Below are positions 18,661-27,309 of a stretch of 64,000 bases of DNA, piece after piece. Position 1 is the stretch's first letter. Each line of letters starts with the position of its first letter. Under the pieces are notes generated by a model. That model saw nothing but the letters and a program-made list of their open reading frames with translations. It ran no database searches and was not told the origin of the DNA. Origin of the DNA: Kiloniellales bacterium (GTDB taxonomy: Bacteria > Pseudomonadota > Alphaproteobacteria > Kiloniellales > JAKSDN01); contig JASJEC010000001.1 of assembly GCA_030064845.1 (NCBI GenBank), forward strand, positions 1-64,000. Reading direction: 5' to 3'. Both the position numbers and the translations under genes were made by a program.

Positions 18661-21600
18661 ATGTCGAGCGAGCACCACGTGAACATCTTTTTCGAGTCCA
18701 AGGCGCTGGACCACGACACCTTCGCGGTCGTCCGCTTCGAGGGCGAGGAAGAGATTTCCCGGCCCTACCGTTTCGTCGTCGATCTGGTCTCGGACCGCCC
18801 TGACGTCGATCTCGACGCCGCCCTGGGACGGCCCGCCACCCTGTCCTTCCAACGCGGCGACGACGGTGAACTCCGCAAGATTCACGGGGTCCTCTCCGAG
18901 ATCGAGCTCGGCCGCGAAGGCCAGCACGGTCATTACGCCTATCGTGCCGTCCTGGTGCCCAGGCTCTGGATGATGTCGCTGACCCGGCAGAACCAGATCT
19001 ACCAGAACAGGACCATTCCGGAGATCGTCGAGGAGGAGCTGAAGGGCTCCAAGGGCAAGGGCCCGGCCGGCAACTCGACCTTCGACTTCGCCGCCGACGA
19101 CTTCGAGTTCCGCCTGCTCGGCAGCTATCCCCAGAAGGAATACCTCGTGCAGTACGCCGAGTCCGATCTTGATTTCATTTCCAGGCTGCTCGAGCACGTC
19201 GGCATCTACTATTTCTTCGAGCAGGGCGAGGACCGCGAGCGGATCGTCTTCTGCGATTCCAACGTCCACCTGCCGTCCGTGCCTGAGGAGAGCAGCTTTC
19301 CCTACGTGCTGCCCTCGGGCACCAGCTCGAGCCTGGCGGAGTCGGTCCAGTTCCTCGCCAGTCGGCGCCGCCAGATCACCGACAAGGTGCTCTTGAAGGA
19401 CTACAACTACCGCACACCCATGACTCCGCTACAGGCGGAGAAGCCCGTGGAAGGCGCAGGCTACGGTATGGTTTGCCACTACGGGGACCACTTCAAGACG
19501 CCGGAAGAGGGCCAGGCGCTGGCCCAGGTGCGCGCCGAGGAGGTGCTCTGCGGCAAGGCTCTCTACCGTGGCGAGGGCGACTGCCACGGCTTCACCGCCG
19601 GCCACCTTTTCCAACTGACGGAGCATTTCAGCGATGCCCTGAACCAGGAGTACCTGCTAACCGCCGTGCGCCACGTCGGCAGCCAGGCCTCGTCGGAGGC
19701 GACGGGCTTCGGCGAGGGCGAAGGCGGCGAGGCGACCTCATACCGCAACGAGTTCCGCGCGGTTCCGAAAACCGTCGCCTACCGCCCGGTGCGGCGCACG
19801 GCGAAACCCAAGCTCACCGGGGTGATGAACGCGGTGATCGACGCGAGCGGCCCCGGTACCCGCGCCGAGATCGACGGCGAGGGGCGCTATAAGCTGGTCA
19901 TGCCATTCGACGTCAGCGGCACGGCCGAGGGCAAGGCGACCCGCTGGGTGCGCATGGCGCAGCCCTATGGCGGCGGTCAGCACGGCATGCACTTCCCCTT
20001 GCTCAAGGGCACGGAGGTCCTCTGGACCTGCATCGGCGGCGACCCCGACCGACCGGTCATTAGCGGCGTGGTGCCCAACCCCCTCAACAAGAGCGTGGTC
20101 AACTCGGAGAGCCACACGAAAAACCGGATCCAGACACCTAGCGGCATCCTGATCGAGATGGAAGACGGACCCGGCGGGCCTGGACAGGCGCTCTCTGGGA
20201 ACCAGCAGCAAGGACAAGGGCTAGCGCCGGCGGTGCGCCTCGCGCGGACGGAACCGACTGCCACGGCCGCCGAGCGGCCCGCGCCCACGACCGCGCTTAC
20301 AAGCCAGCAACAGGGACAGGAGAGTCTGGGCTTCGTAAGCGAGAGCGAGGCGGATCCGATCATAGGTGCCGGACTCGGGCGCTACCTGCGCATGCACGTG
20401 CCGCAGGCGTATCTGGACCCGACCAAGAACAATCCGCCGCAAACCATTGTCACCCAGGATCCCAAGTTCAGATACGAGGGCGAGGATCCTGCGACGGATG
20501 ATCCCAATGACACCGGCCCCGCAAGGCCCGGCGACCAGCCGCTCCCGAATGACAAGATCGAGGCCTATCTACGTATGGGTGCCAACCTGCCGCGCAGCGA
20601 TGGGTCCAAGGTCAAGGAGGGCGAGGACTCTGCCTGGCTGCCGCTTCACAAGGAGCCGGGGGATGAGCTCTACGGCGTGCCTGGGCTCGAGCGAAGCGAG
20701 ACCGACGCGGTCTCGGGTGGTCAGATCAAGGTTTCCACGCAAGAACGGCAGGAAGGTCACTTCACCGGCTTTATCGACAACGTCAGCGAGGGCAATGACG
20801 AGAACGAGGGTAATCCCTCCCGCACCAACGAGGCCTCCAAAGCCAAGTTCCGCAACGGCGTGGTCTGGCGCGACCACGTCGCCGGCAATCGCCTCAGTAC
20901 GACCCAGGGTGACAAGGTGGAAATCGTCAGCGGCAACTACCGGCAGATCCTGTGCAACAGCGCCGTTAGTGTCGATGCGGTCAACGGCACCCTGCGTGAC
21001 GGCAGCAACGTTCCCGGCAACGTCAGCTTCAAGTGGACCGAGACGGGACCGCTCGACAAGGAGGGCGCCGAGGGATACCGCGACGCGGATACCTGGGGAA
21101 CGACGGAGATCACGCGCAACGGCTGGACCAAGACCGACTACCAGGGCTACGAGGAGGAAATCTTCAAGGGCCACGCAGAGGAGAGCTTCGAAGGTACCCA
21201 GAACTCCTGCTTCGACGGAACCAGCAACGAGAGCTTTTGCGGCAGCCGGCACTCTAAGTCCTGCTGGCTGGAGACCGATCTGTTCTTCGGCGTCAAGCTG
21301 GCCGCCGAGTACGGCGCGACCGGCCAGTACCGGGGCGGCTTGGATGTGGACTATCACGACAGCCTGACACTCGAGGCGGACAACGACTGGAAGTACACCT
21401 GGGGTTCGGAAGGCTACTTCAAGTTCTCCGGCGGGCGTTCCTACGAGGTGATCGAGGAGCAGGACCTGATCGCCAAGAGCAGTATCATGCTGCAGGTGAA
21501 CGGCAGTGCTCACAGCGCCTTGGGACAATGGTGGCGCGGCGTGATCGGCGGCGCCGGCCTGGTCAGGCTGCTTCCCCTGTTCGGTCTGCTCGCCGGCGGC

Positions 21601-21891
21601 TCCTCATCCCTGAATGTGTCTTCTGATTCCAAGGCCGGGAGTATCCTCGACGGTGTCAAGAATTGGCTCGAGAGGAAAGTCGACACCGATACCGCCGAGG
21701 GGAAGCCAACGATCGAGATCAAGGAAGACTTCATCGTGCTCTCGATCGGGACATCGGAGATTCGCTTGACCGAAAACGAGATCACGATCAAGTCGACCCG
21801 GATCCGGCTCAATCCCCCTGCGGTGACGGCGGCACCGACGGTGCCCGCGCCGCCCGCTGGGCCGCTGCCTCCCGCGCCGCCGGTACCCTGA
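18661..21891 (+). CDS. vgrG: T6SS spike protein VgrG (TssI) with long C-terminal extension
   Basis: A 1076-residue VgrG, far longer than the ~650 of a plain spike. The gp27-like part (about residues 1-390) opens with HHVNIFFESKALDHDTF and contains YAESDLDFISRLLEHVGIYY. The gp5 OB-fold follows, with RWVRMAQPYGGGQHGMHFPL and a GTEVLWTCIGGDPDRPVI core (about 430-480). After a Q/A/P-rich linker (510-560) the extension has beta-helix-like repeats, a Cys-containing block near 840-870, a hydrophobic stretch near 960-980 and a Pro/Ala tail. ATG 18661 has GGGGGACAGG upstream; GTG 18577 was rejected as lacking family sequence. Downstream genes encode an adaptor and tip protein, so it probably carries separate cargo. 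Confidence 0.95.
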   Translation: MSSEHHVNIFFESKALDHDTFAVVRFEGEEEISRPYRFVVDLVSDRPDVDLDAALGRPATLSFQRGDDGELRKIHGVLSEIELGREGQHGHYAYRAVLVPRLWMMSLTRQNQIYQNRTIPEIVEEELKGSKGKGPAGNSTFDFAADDFEFRLLGSYPQKEYLVQYAESDLDFISRLLEHVGIYYFFEQGEDRERIVFCDSNVHLPSVPEESSFPYVLPSGTSSSLAESVQFLASRRRQITDKVLLKDYNYRTPMTPLQAEKPVEGAGYGMVCHYGDHFKTPEEGQALAQVRAEEVLCGKALYRGEGDCHGFTAGHLFQLTEHFSDALNQEYLLTAVRHVGSQASSEATGFGEGEGGEATSYRNEFRAVPKTVAYRPVRRTAKPKLTGVMNAVIDASGPGTRAEIDGEGRYKLVMPFDVSGTAEGKATRWVRMAQPYGGGQHGMHFPLLKGTEVLWTCIGGDPDRPVISGVVPNPLNKSVVNSESHTKNRIQTPSGILIEMEDGPGGPGQALSGNQQQGQGLAPAVRLARTEPTATAAERPAPTTALTSQQQGQESLGFVSESEADPIIGAGLGRYLRMHVPQAYLDPTKNNPPQTIVTQDPKFRYEGEDPATDDPNDTGPARPGDQPLPNDKIEAYLRMGANLPRSDGSKVKEGEDSAWLPLHKEPGDELYGVPGLERSETDAVSGGQIKVSTQERQEGHFTGFIDNVSEGNDENEGNPSRTNEASKAKFRNGVVWRDHVAGNRLSTTQGDKVEIVSGNYRQILCNSAVSVDAVNGTLRDGSNVPGNVSFKWTETGPLDKEGAEGYRDADTWGTTEITRNGWTKTDYQGYEEEIFKGHAEESFEGTQNSCFDGTSNESFCGSRHSKSCWLETDLFFGVKLAAEYGATGQYRGGLDVDYHDSLTLEADNDWKYTWGSEGYFKFSGGRSYEVIEEQDLIAKSSIMLQVNGSAHSALGQWWRGVIGGAGLVRLLPLFGLLAGGSSSLNVSSDSKAGSILDGVKNWLERKVDTDTAEGKPTIEIKEDFIVLSIGTSEIRLTENEITIKSTRIRLNPPAVTAAPTVPAPPAGPLPPAPPVP

Positions 21892-21930
21892 GGCGGGAAC
21901 GAAGCGGGCGATTAGACAGGTATTCGGCAC

Positions 21931-23418
21931 ATGGAAACGCGCAACGAGACGCCCTTCGAGGTCGGTTCCATCTTCACGCGGAACACAGCCGACGACGATC
22001 AGTTGACCGTGATCGTCAAGGGGCTGTTCGATCAGGTCCCGGGCGGTCCCGCGCGGGTCGCGGGCGAGCAGGAGCCTCTCTCTGCCGACCGCTTCGCCTC
22101 GGACCAGCCCGGCTCGGCGCCGCTCTACGAGGACGATTTCGCGCCCTTCAAGCCCTGCGCCGACATCCTCGTCCTGGCACGGCCGGGGCTCGAGGGCTGG
22201 CAAGTGGAAAGGATGCAGGTCGGCGCTCAACGGGCGAGCCTCGACGACTTTGGCCCTCAGCCCCGGCGAGCGGGCCGCCGCCTCTCGCTCGCCGGGCCCG
22301 AAGGTGACGACTGGTTCCGCACCCACTGGCCGCGGTTCCGGGCGGACGTCGACTGGCACTACTTCAACGCCGCCGCCGAGGAGATGCAGTCACCGGCCTA
22401 CCTGCGGGGTGACGAGGAGTTCGCTCTCGATTTCGTCGGCAAGGAACGGGCGCGGTTCGCCGGACAGCTTCCACGATTCCGCGTGCGCTGCTTCTTGCGA
22501 CGTAGCGATGGCGAAATCGAAGAGGTGATGATGAACCTCGACACGCTCTGGATCGAACCGGCGGCGGCACGTCTGACCCTGATCTGGCGCGGGCGGACCT
22601 CCGTCGATGCCGAGGGTATGGAGACCGAGGGCGCGATCCTGCTGGTCGGCGAACCCCTGGACCGGACCCGGCCGGCGGCAGACTACGAGGCGCTGCTCTT
22701 GTCGGGGGCCGAGACCGAAGCGGCCGAAGGCGCCGACCCGTCGGCGCAGATGGAAGCGGCAATGGCCGAATTCGGGTTCGACTCCACAAGCATGCCGCAG
22801 GAGCTGCAAGATTTCTTCGGCGACCCCGGTGGCGGGACGGAAGGTCTGGCGGGGCTGGCCGGCGATGGCTTTTCCGGCCCGCAGGCGGAGGGCGCGGCGG
22901 GCGTCACCTCGGCCCTGGCTTCCGCCGGTGTCTCGATCGACAGCGCGCCGGCGGGTCTGTCAAATCCCGTAGCGGCTGTAGCGTCGCCCAACCTTGCCGA
23001 ACAGGTTGGGGTCGGTGGTCCCGGCGGTCTGGCTGCTCAAATGGAACAGGAGACGGCGGCTCTCCCCCCCGAGATTCAGAGTTTCCTCGGCAATTCGGAA
23101 TCCGGCTACGCCGATCTCCTTGGTTTCCTGAAGAACGACGATTCCAATCTCGTCGCGAAGCTGGTGGCGGGGGCCGAGGAAGCGCCCCAGCCGTTTGATC
23201 AGCTCGCGGAAACCGCTCGATCGGTTCCCGACTGGCCGCCGCAGGATGCGGCCGAGATCGAATCGATAGACGTGCTGACGGCCGGCTTCGGGGCCGGTCG
23301 CCCGCCGGACGGTGATGGTGTGGGATTTCTTGTCGTCCTCAACGACTTCGCAAAGGAACCCTCGGACAGCGTCGAAGAGGTGGAACCGCAAGAAACCCTT
23401 GTAGGGCCGGCGGCTTAG
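21931..23418 (+). CDS. DUF2169-family T6SS adaptor-like protein
   Basis: A 495-residue protein. The first ~270 residues fit DUF2169: an opening METRNETPFEVGSIF, VIVKGLFDQVPGGP, EDDFAPFKPCADILVLARP and SLDTLWIEP-like beta-rich sequence ending RLTLIWRG. The rest (about 290-495) is low-complexity, rich in Gly, Ala, Glu and Pro, with a few helical patches (FLGNSESGYADLLGFLKND). DUF2169 proteins are known from T6SS spike operons, where they act as adaptors between VgrG, PAAR-like tips and effectors. Here the gene lies between vgrG and a DUF4280 tip gene, supporting that role. No signal peptide or membrane segment is seen. Confidence 0.82.
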   Translation: METRNETPFEVGSIFTRNTADDDQLTVIVKGLFDQVPGGPARVAGEQEPLSADRFASDQPGSAPLYEDDFAPFKPCADILVLARPGLEGWQVERMQVGAQRASLDDFGPQPRRAGRRLSLAGPEGDDWFRTHWPRFRADVDWHYFNAAAEEMQSPAYLRGDEEFALDFVGKERARFAGQLPRFRVRCFLRRSDGEIEEVMMNLDTLWIEPAAARLTLIWRGRTSVDAEGMETEGAILLVGEPLDRTRPAADYEALLLSGAETEAAEGADPSAQMEAAMAEFGFDSTSMPQELQDFFGDPGGGTEGLAGLAGDGFSGPQAEGAAGVTSALASAGVSIDSAPAGLSNPVAAVASPNLAEQVGVGGPGGLAAQMEQETAALPPEIQSFLGNSESGYADLLGFLKNDDSNLVAKLVAGAEEAPQPFDQLAETARSVPDWPPQDAAEIESIDVLTAGFGAGRPPDGDGVGFLVVLNDFAKEPSDSVEEVEPQETLVGPAA

Positions 23419-23449
23419 CGGCCCTGGCGAAAGATAAGGAGAGAAAGCA

Positions 23450-23827
23450 ATGCCTGGCATGGTTTGTATGGGTGCGGAAATGCGGTGCAGTTTCGGCGCG
23501 GCGCCCTGCCGCTTGGTTCTCCCGCCCGGCAGTTCGACGGTTTTCAGCGGCGTCACCATGGCCGCCACGGTCAAGAACATCGGCCCGGCCAACATCCCGA
23601 CCTTCGGCACCTGTTCGAGCCCGACGCATCCCGCCGTAATGGGCGGTGCGCCCTCCGGTCCCTGCAAACCGGTCATCACGGGCTCGTGGCTGCCGCCGCC
23701 GGCTCCTGTGGCGACGGTCATGATCGGCGATGCGGTCGCCCTGCATGAAGGCAGTGTCTGCCTCTGTCAGTTCGGCGGTCAGATCTCCATAACAAACGGC
23801 AACTCGGTAGGCACCGAGGTCAACTAG
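23450..23827 (+). CDS. PAAR-like spike-tip protein (DUF4280)
   Basis: A 125-residue protein with the DUF4280 layout: MVCMGAEMRCSFGAAP at the N-terminus, a VMIGDAVALHE segment and the closing CLCQFGGQISITNG. Several paired Cys residues and Gly/Pro turns match the PAAR-like cone that caps a VgrG trimer. A strong AAGGAGAG site precedes the ATG. It is full length with no fused effector domain, so cargo would have to be a separate protein; the next gene, 25 bases on, is the prime candidate. Confidence 0.88.
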   Translation: MPGMVCMGAEMRCSFGAAPCRLVLPPGSSTVFSGVTMAATVKNIGPANIPTFGTCSSPTHPAVMGGAPSGPCKPVITGSWLPPPAPVATVMIGDAVALHEGSVCLCQFGGQISITNGNSVGTEVN

Positions 23828-23852
23828 CCGACACCGCGAGAGGCTTCGGAAC

Positions 23853-24710
23853 GTGACCGTCTACCGGATCGTCCACACGACGCGATACGACTTCGAAGCG
23901 CCGACGGAATCGTGCAGCCTCGAGGCCCGCATGCGCGTGCGCGATCTTGCCTACCAGACCTGCCGCTTCCACCAACTGGTGGTCAGGCCGTTGAGCGGCC
24001 CGCAAAGCTGCACGCGCGACGCCTCGGGCAATTGGGTCACGGTTTTCGATGTGCCGACCGCGCACAGCCACCTCGAGGTCAGCGCGATCAATGTGGTGGC
24101 GTGCTCGCGCGCCAAGCCGCCTGCCCTCGACGCCGGACCGTCGTGGGAAGAGGTGCGTAAGGCCTCGAGCGATGGGAGCCTCCGGCACTGCGTCGACGCG
24201 ACGGCCCTGACCGAGTGTTCGCCGGAGCTGGAGGCCTATGTACGATCCTCTTTTCCGGCCGGGCGTTCGATCCTCCTCGGCGCCTCCGATCTGACGGAAC
24301 GGATCCATCGCGACTTCGCCTACGCCCCGGGTGCCACCACCGTCGAGACAACGGCGTCGGAGGCGGCGCGCCTTGGACGGGGCGTCTGCCAGGACTTCGC
24401 CCACGTGGCGGCGGCCTGTTTGCGCTCGCTTGGCCTGCCCGTGCGCTATGTCAGCGGATACCTGGACACCTCTTCAGCGCGGGTCGGCGATGCGCCGGTC
24501 GTTGGGGAATTGTCCCACGCCTGGTTCGCCGTCCACGTGCCGGGTCTGGGCTGGGTCGACTTCGATCCGACTGTCGGCAGCTTGGTCGGCGCGGGCCACG
24601 TGACCTTAGGATGGGGACGGGACTACCGGGATGTGGTGCCACTGCGCGGGACCTGCAGCGGGCGCCATCGCTTGCGGGTCTCGGTGAATATGGTTCAGGA
24701 TGCGGCGTGA
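23853..24710 (+). CDS. Transglutaminase-like cysteine protease-fold protein linked to the T6SS spike genes
   Basis: A 285-residue protein with a bacterial transglutaminase N-terminal domain (about 1-100; YRIVHTTRYDFEAP, then a DASGNWVTVFDVP strand) and a transglutaminase core. The catalytic triad is visible: Cys179 in RGVCQDFAH, His222 in SHAWFAVHVPG, and Asp238 in WVDFDPT. Stand-alone homologues usually sit with alpha-E and circularly permuted ATP-grasp genes, which are missing here. Instead it follows the PAAR-like gene by 25 bases (GTG start, GAGAGG upstream). It could be a secreted effector acting on peptides or cross-links, or a maturation factor for spike cargo. No signal peptide. Function is inference. 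Confidence 0.85.
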   Translation: MTVYRIVHTTRYDFEAPTESCSLEARMRVRDLAYQTCRFHQLVVRPLSGPQSCTRDASGNWVTVFDVPTAHSHLEVSAINVVACSRAKPPALDAGPSWEEVRKASSDGSLRHCVDATALTECSPELEAYVRSSFPAGRSILLGASDLTERIHRDFAYAPGATTVETTASEAARLGRGVCQDFAHVAAACLRSLGLPVRYVSGYLDTSSARVGDAPVVGELSHAWFAVHVPGLGWVDFDPTVGSLVGAGHVTLGWGRDYRDVVPLRGTCSGRHRLRVSVNMVQDAA

Positions 24711-24751
24711 CTGCTTGAGTCCCTGTCCGCCGGAGAAAAAGCGAGGATTTC

Positions 24752-25537
24752 ATGGCGGGTAAGAAGATTTGGCTGACCTGGCTGCCGGAAGGCGAGGGGA
24801 CGCCGCAGCCGCAGGAGACCGTGGCGGCGCTCGGCCGCTACGGCCTCGAGATCTCGGGGGCGCCCTGGGTCGACGACCTGGAGAAGGTCGCCTGGGCCGA
24901 GCTCGGCGGAATCCTGCTCGACCCCGCCAAGGCGGAAATCTGGCTGATCGCCGGCCGGCTCGAGGACTTCGCCGAGCCGCGCCTGCGCTACGGTCTGTCG
25001 CTGGTCGCCGCCATGGCCCGGGAAGGGCGGGGCGACGGCTTCCGAATCGTCTGCCTCGGCCTGGACGGCCTGCCGGAGAACCTGCCTAGCCTGCTGGGCG
25101 GCGGCCTGCCGCTCGACGGCAGCGACGGCGGCTGGGGCGCCAAGCTGGTCGCCGCCGCCTACGGCGCCGCGGAAAAGCCGGCGGAGGATTTCCGTTTCAA
25201 TGTGATCGCCCACTCGCTGATCGGTCAGTGGTTCGAGATCGGCCCCGACGGCGAGGATTGGCAGGGCGCTATGCTGGGGGTCAGCGGGGACGCCAAGATC
25301 ACGCACCACGCGGTCGGCCCGCGCGGCCAGCTGCCGGAGAAGACCGTGCTGGAGTATCAGGCCCAGGGCATCGAGGCGACGCTGGGCGACGACCGTTTCG
25401 TCGCCTGGTCGGTGCAGAACAAGCTCGGTCCGGGAGATTCCTACTACGTCAAGGTGGAGGGCCAGCCCGAGAAGCTGATACTGGGCAGCCATCCCGGCAG
25501 CGACGAGGCCGAGGTCAGGGTCCTGTCTCTCTCGTAG
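24752..25537 (+). CDS. Hypothetical protein in T6SS cargo region (261 aa)
   Basis: Not recognised. The N-terminal half alternates hydrophobic strands and helices (KIWLTWLPEG, GGILLDPAKAEIWLIAGRL, FRIVCLGLDGLPENLP), as in a Rossmann-like or TIR-like fold, with no clear nucleotide motif. The C-terminal half (about 145-261) looks beta-rich (FRFNVIAHSLIGQWFEIGP, YYVKVEGQPEKLILGSHPG). No signal peptide or membrane helix. GAGGA precedes the ATG, 41 bases after the transglutaminase gene, so it is probably in the same transcript. Acidic overall. Possible roles are an immunity or chaperone partner for the cargo, or a regulatory NTP-sensing protein; all are guesses from position. Confidence 0.75.
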   Translation: MAGKKIWLTWLPEGEGTPQPQETVAALGRYGLEISGAPWVDDLEKVAWAELGGILLDPAKAEIWLIAGRLEDFAEPRLRYGLSLVAAMAREGRGDGFRIVCLGLDGLPENLPSLLGGGLPLDGSDGGWGAKLVAAAYGAAEKPAEDFRFNVIAHSLIGQWFEIGPDGEDWQGAMLGVSGDAKITHHAVGPRGQLPEKTVLEYQAQGIEATLGDDRFVAWSVQNKLGPGDSYYVKVEGQPEKLILGSHPGSDEAEVRVLSLS

Positions 25538-25646
25538 CTTTTTGCGGCGGATCCTCAAAGCGGTCTCAGAAAAAACTTTGCAAAGCGCCTCGTTTGTCGA
25601 GACTATCTGGGACTAGGCATCCTGAAGGGGGGAGCGGACAGGAGCC

Positions 25647-26402
25647 ATGACCACCGTCAAAGAAATCGAGATGGGGAACATGGGACGACTGCGCGAAGCC
25701 TCCCAGAAGATTTCCCAGCATCTCCAGAAGCGGCTGTCCGGCTATCTCTCGACGCTCAGCCCGCTGTTCGCGCCGCGCAAGGTCCTCGGCGAGTTCATGA
25801 AGAGCGCCTTTACCGACAAGGTTCCGGGCGCCGACAACCGCTTCGTCGAGCTCGAGGAGTCCTTCAAGACGATCTGCCGCGACGGTTTCGATCTCAGCGC
25901 CAAGCTGACGACGCCGGTGCCCAACATCAAGAACCAGCTGGAGATCGAGAACTGGCAGTACCGTTATCAGGTCGGCGGCGAGGGCGGGCGAACCGCCACC
26001 ATCACCTCGCCGGTGCGCTGGGTGCTCAGCTACGGCGGCGGCTACACGCTGTCCGACCTGATGGAGCAGCGGGCCCAGGGCCAGGAACCGAGCGGCGACG
26101 AGGTCAAGTCGCTGGTCCTGCGCAGCCTGACCATGGCCAAGCTGGTCGAGATCTCGCCCGCCGTGTCGGAGTTGATGCGCGACCTCAGGTTTCCGGTCGC
26201 GGTCGAGGCCTCGGTCGACGCCGGCAACGTGCCCGGCGTTGTCATCGCCGCCCAGCTGCCAACCTTTCGGCCCCAGGACGAGCTGATCGAGACCGTCATC
26301 CAGCTTTCCGGCATGCCGGTCTTCGAGGAGCTGGTCGACCTCGAGGGTATCGCCGGCCTCAACGACCCCTTCAAGGACGAGGTTCTGGCTCTGGTCGGGT
26401 AG
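25647..26402 (+). CDS. Hypothetical protein at the end of the T6SS cargo region (251 aa)
   Basis: Not recognised. The first ~50 residues form an amphipathic helix (MGRLREASQKISQHLQKRLS), then a beta-rich middle (NQLEIENWQYRYQVGGEGG, ITSPVRWVLSYGGGYTLSDL) and a helical/beta C-terminus with VAVEASVDAGNVPGVVIAAQ. No signal peptide or membrane segment. It begins 109 bases after the previous gene; GGGGGGAG (25627-25634) is a fair ribosome-binding site. It is the last rightward gene before the converging tagF. Its consistent codon use suggests long residence in this genome. A structural accessory of the apparatus is possible but unsupported. Confidence 0.72.
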   Translation: MTTVKEIEMGNMGRLREASQKISQHLQKRLSGYLSTLSPLFAPRKVLGEFMKSAFTDKVPGADNRFVELEESFKTICRDGFDLSAKLTTPVPNIKNQLEIENWQYRYQVGGEGGRTATITSPVRWVLSYGGGYTLSDLMEQRAQGQEPSGDEVKSLVLRSLTMAKLVEISPAVSELMRDLRFPVAVEASVDAGNVPGVVIAAQLPTFRPQDELIETVIQLSGMPVFEELVDLEGIAGLNDPFKDEVLALVG

Positions 26403-26467
26403 CCCGCGGCCTTTTGCAGGTCGCTCACCGAGGGCCGACCGGTCGCACTTCCGCCGACCCCCTTTCG

Positions 26468-26553
26468 TCATGGCCGGACTTGATCCGGCCATCCAGGGCA
26501 GCTGCAAGACGGACGCCAGCAACTCTGGATGCCCGGATCAAGTCCGGGCATGA
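26468..26553. repeat. Intergenic inverted repeat of the alphaproteobacterial CATGGCCGGA type
   Basis: Two 29-base arms, 26468-26496 and 26525-26553, are complementary with two mismatches around a 28-base loop. Each arm also holds a short palindrome (CCGGA-CTTGA-TCCGG). Such palindromes recur in alphaproteobacterial intergenic DNA. Lying between two convergent genes (stop 26402 and tagF stop 26605), it may end transcription from both sides. Confidence 0.75.
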
Positions 26554-26604
26554 CAAGGAGGGCAAGCGGATACGCGAAGCGGTGCCGGGAGAACGCGATT
26601 CAAA

Positions 26605-27309
26605 TCAGGCTGCGCGCAGAAAGCCTGCGAAGCTCTCCTCGGGCGGCAGACCGGGATAGCTGCGCAGGCCGGGCGGCACCCGGTCGGAGCCGAGGGTCCA
26701 CCAGAGGCTATAGGGTTCCCGGCGCGCCCTGACGAAGCTGTCGAGCAGGTCGGGATAGGCGGCGGCGGGAAAGGCGGCGGTATCGGGCTGCGCCTTGGCC
26801 CAGGACAATTCGTCCTCGCCCACGATAGGCACGCCCGCCGCTTCCGGCAGCTCGAGATCGTCGAGGCCGACCCCGTCGAGCTCGATCAGCGCCTGGTCGA
26901 AGCCCTCGGGATCGAAGGACTCCTCGAGGCAGGTGAGCGCCAGCTCCTCGGCCGCGCCGAACCAGGCCTCGCCCTGCACCGCCAGCGCGAAGGGGTTGGG
27001 CCGGCCGTCCAACAGGACGGCCAGTGTCATGGGATAGTAGCGCCCGACGGAGTCGACGCTGGGCATGACGAGGCCGGCGGCGGCCCGCTCGCCGCAGAGA
27101 CCCGGCCCCAGGGCGAAGCGCCAGATCGGCCCGGTCAGGTAGGCGTCCAGCCAGCTCTCGCCCAAGGCCACGCGGCTCGCCGCCACGGCGCGCTGCAGCC
27201 AGGAGTCCCAGGGATCGAGAAAGGCCCGCGGCACGCGCCGCGAGACGAAGTCGCCGCGCGCCGGGACCTTGCCGTAGTAACCTGGCGCTCTCAGAGGCTC
27301 CCCAGGCAT
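26605..27309 (-). CDS. tagF: T6SS post-translational regulator TagF
   Basis: A 234-residue TagF/ImpM-family protein. The signature N-terminus is GYYGKVPARGDFVSRRVPRAFL and WDSWLQRA, with SVDSVGRYYPMTLAV in the core and YSLWWTLGSD near the C-terminus. In Pseudomonas, TagF blocks T6SS assembly by binding the FHA protein, independently of kinase and phosphatase. Here it ends the leftward tagH-tssJKLM-tagF operon and overlaps tssM by 19 bases. Presence with both ppkA and pppA means two inhibitory routes are encoded. Confidence 0.93.
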   Translation of the reverse strand: MPGEPLRAPGYYGKVPARGDFVSRRVPRAFLDPWDSWLQRAVAASRVALGESWLDAYLTGPIWRFALGPGLCGERAAAGLVMPSVDSVGRYYPMTLAVLLDGRPNPFALAVQGEAWFGAAEELALTCLEESFDPEGFDQALIELDGVGLDDLELPEAAGVPIVGEDELSWAKAQPDTAAFPAAAYPDLLDSFVRARREPYSLWWTLGSDRVPPGLRSYPGLPPEESFAGFLRAA

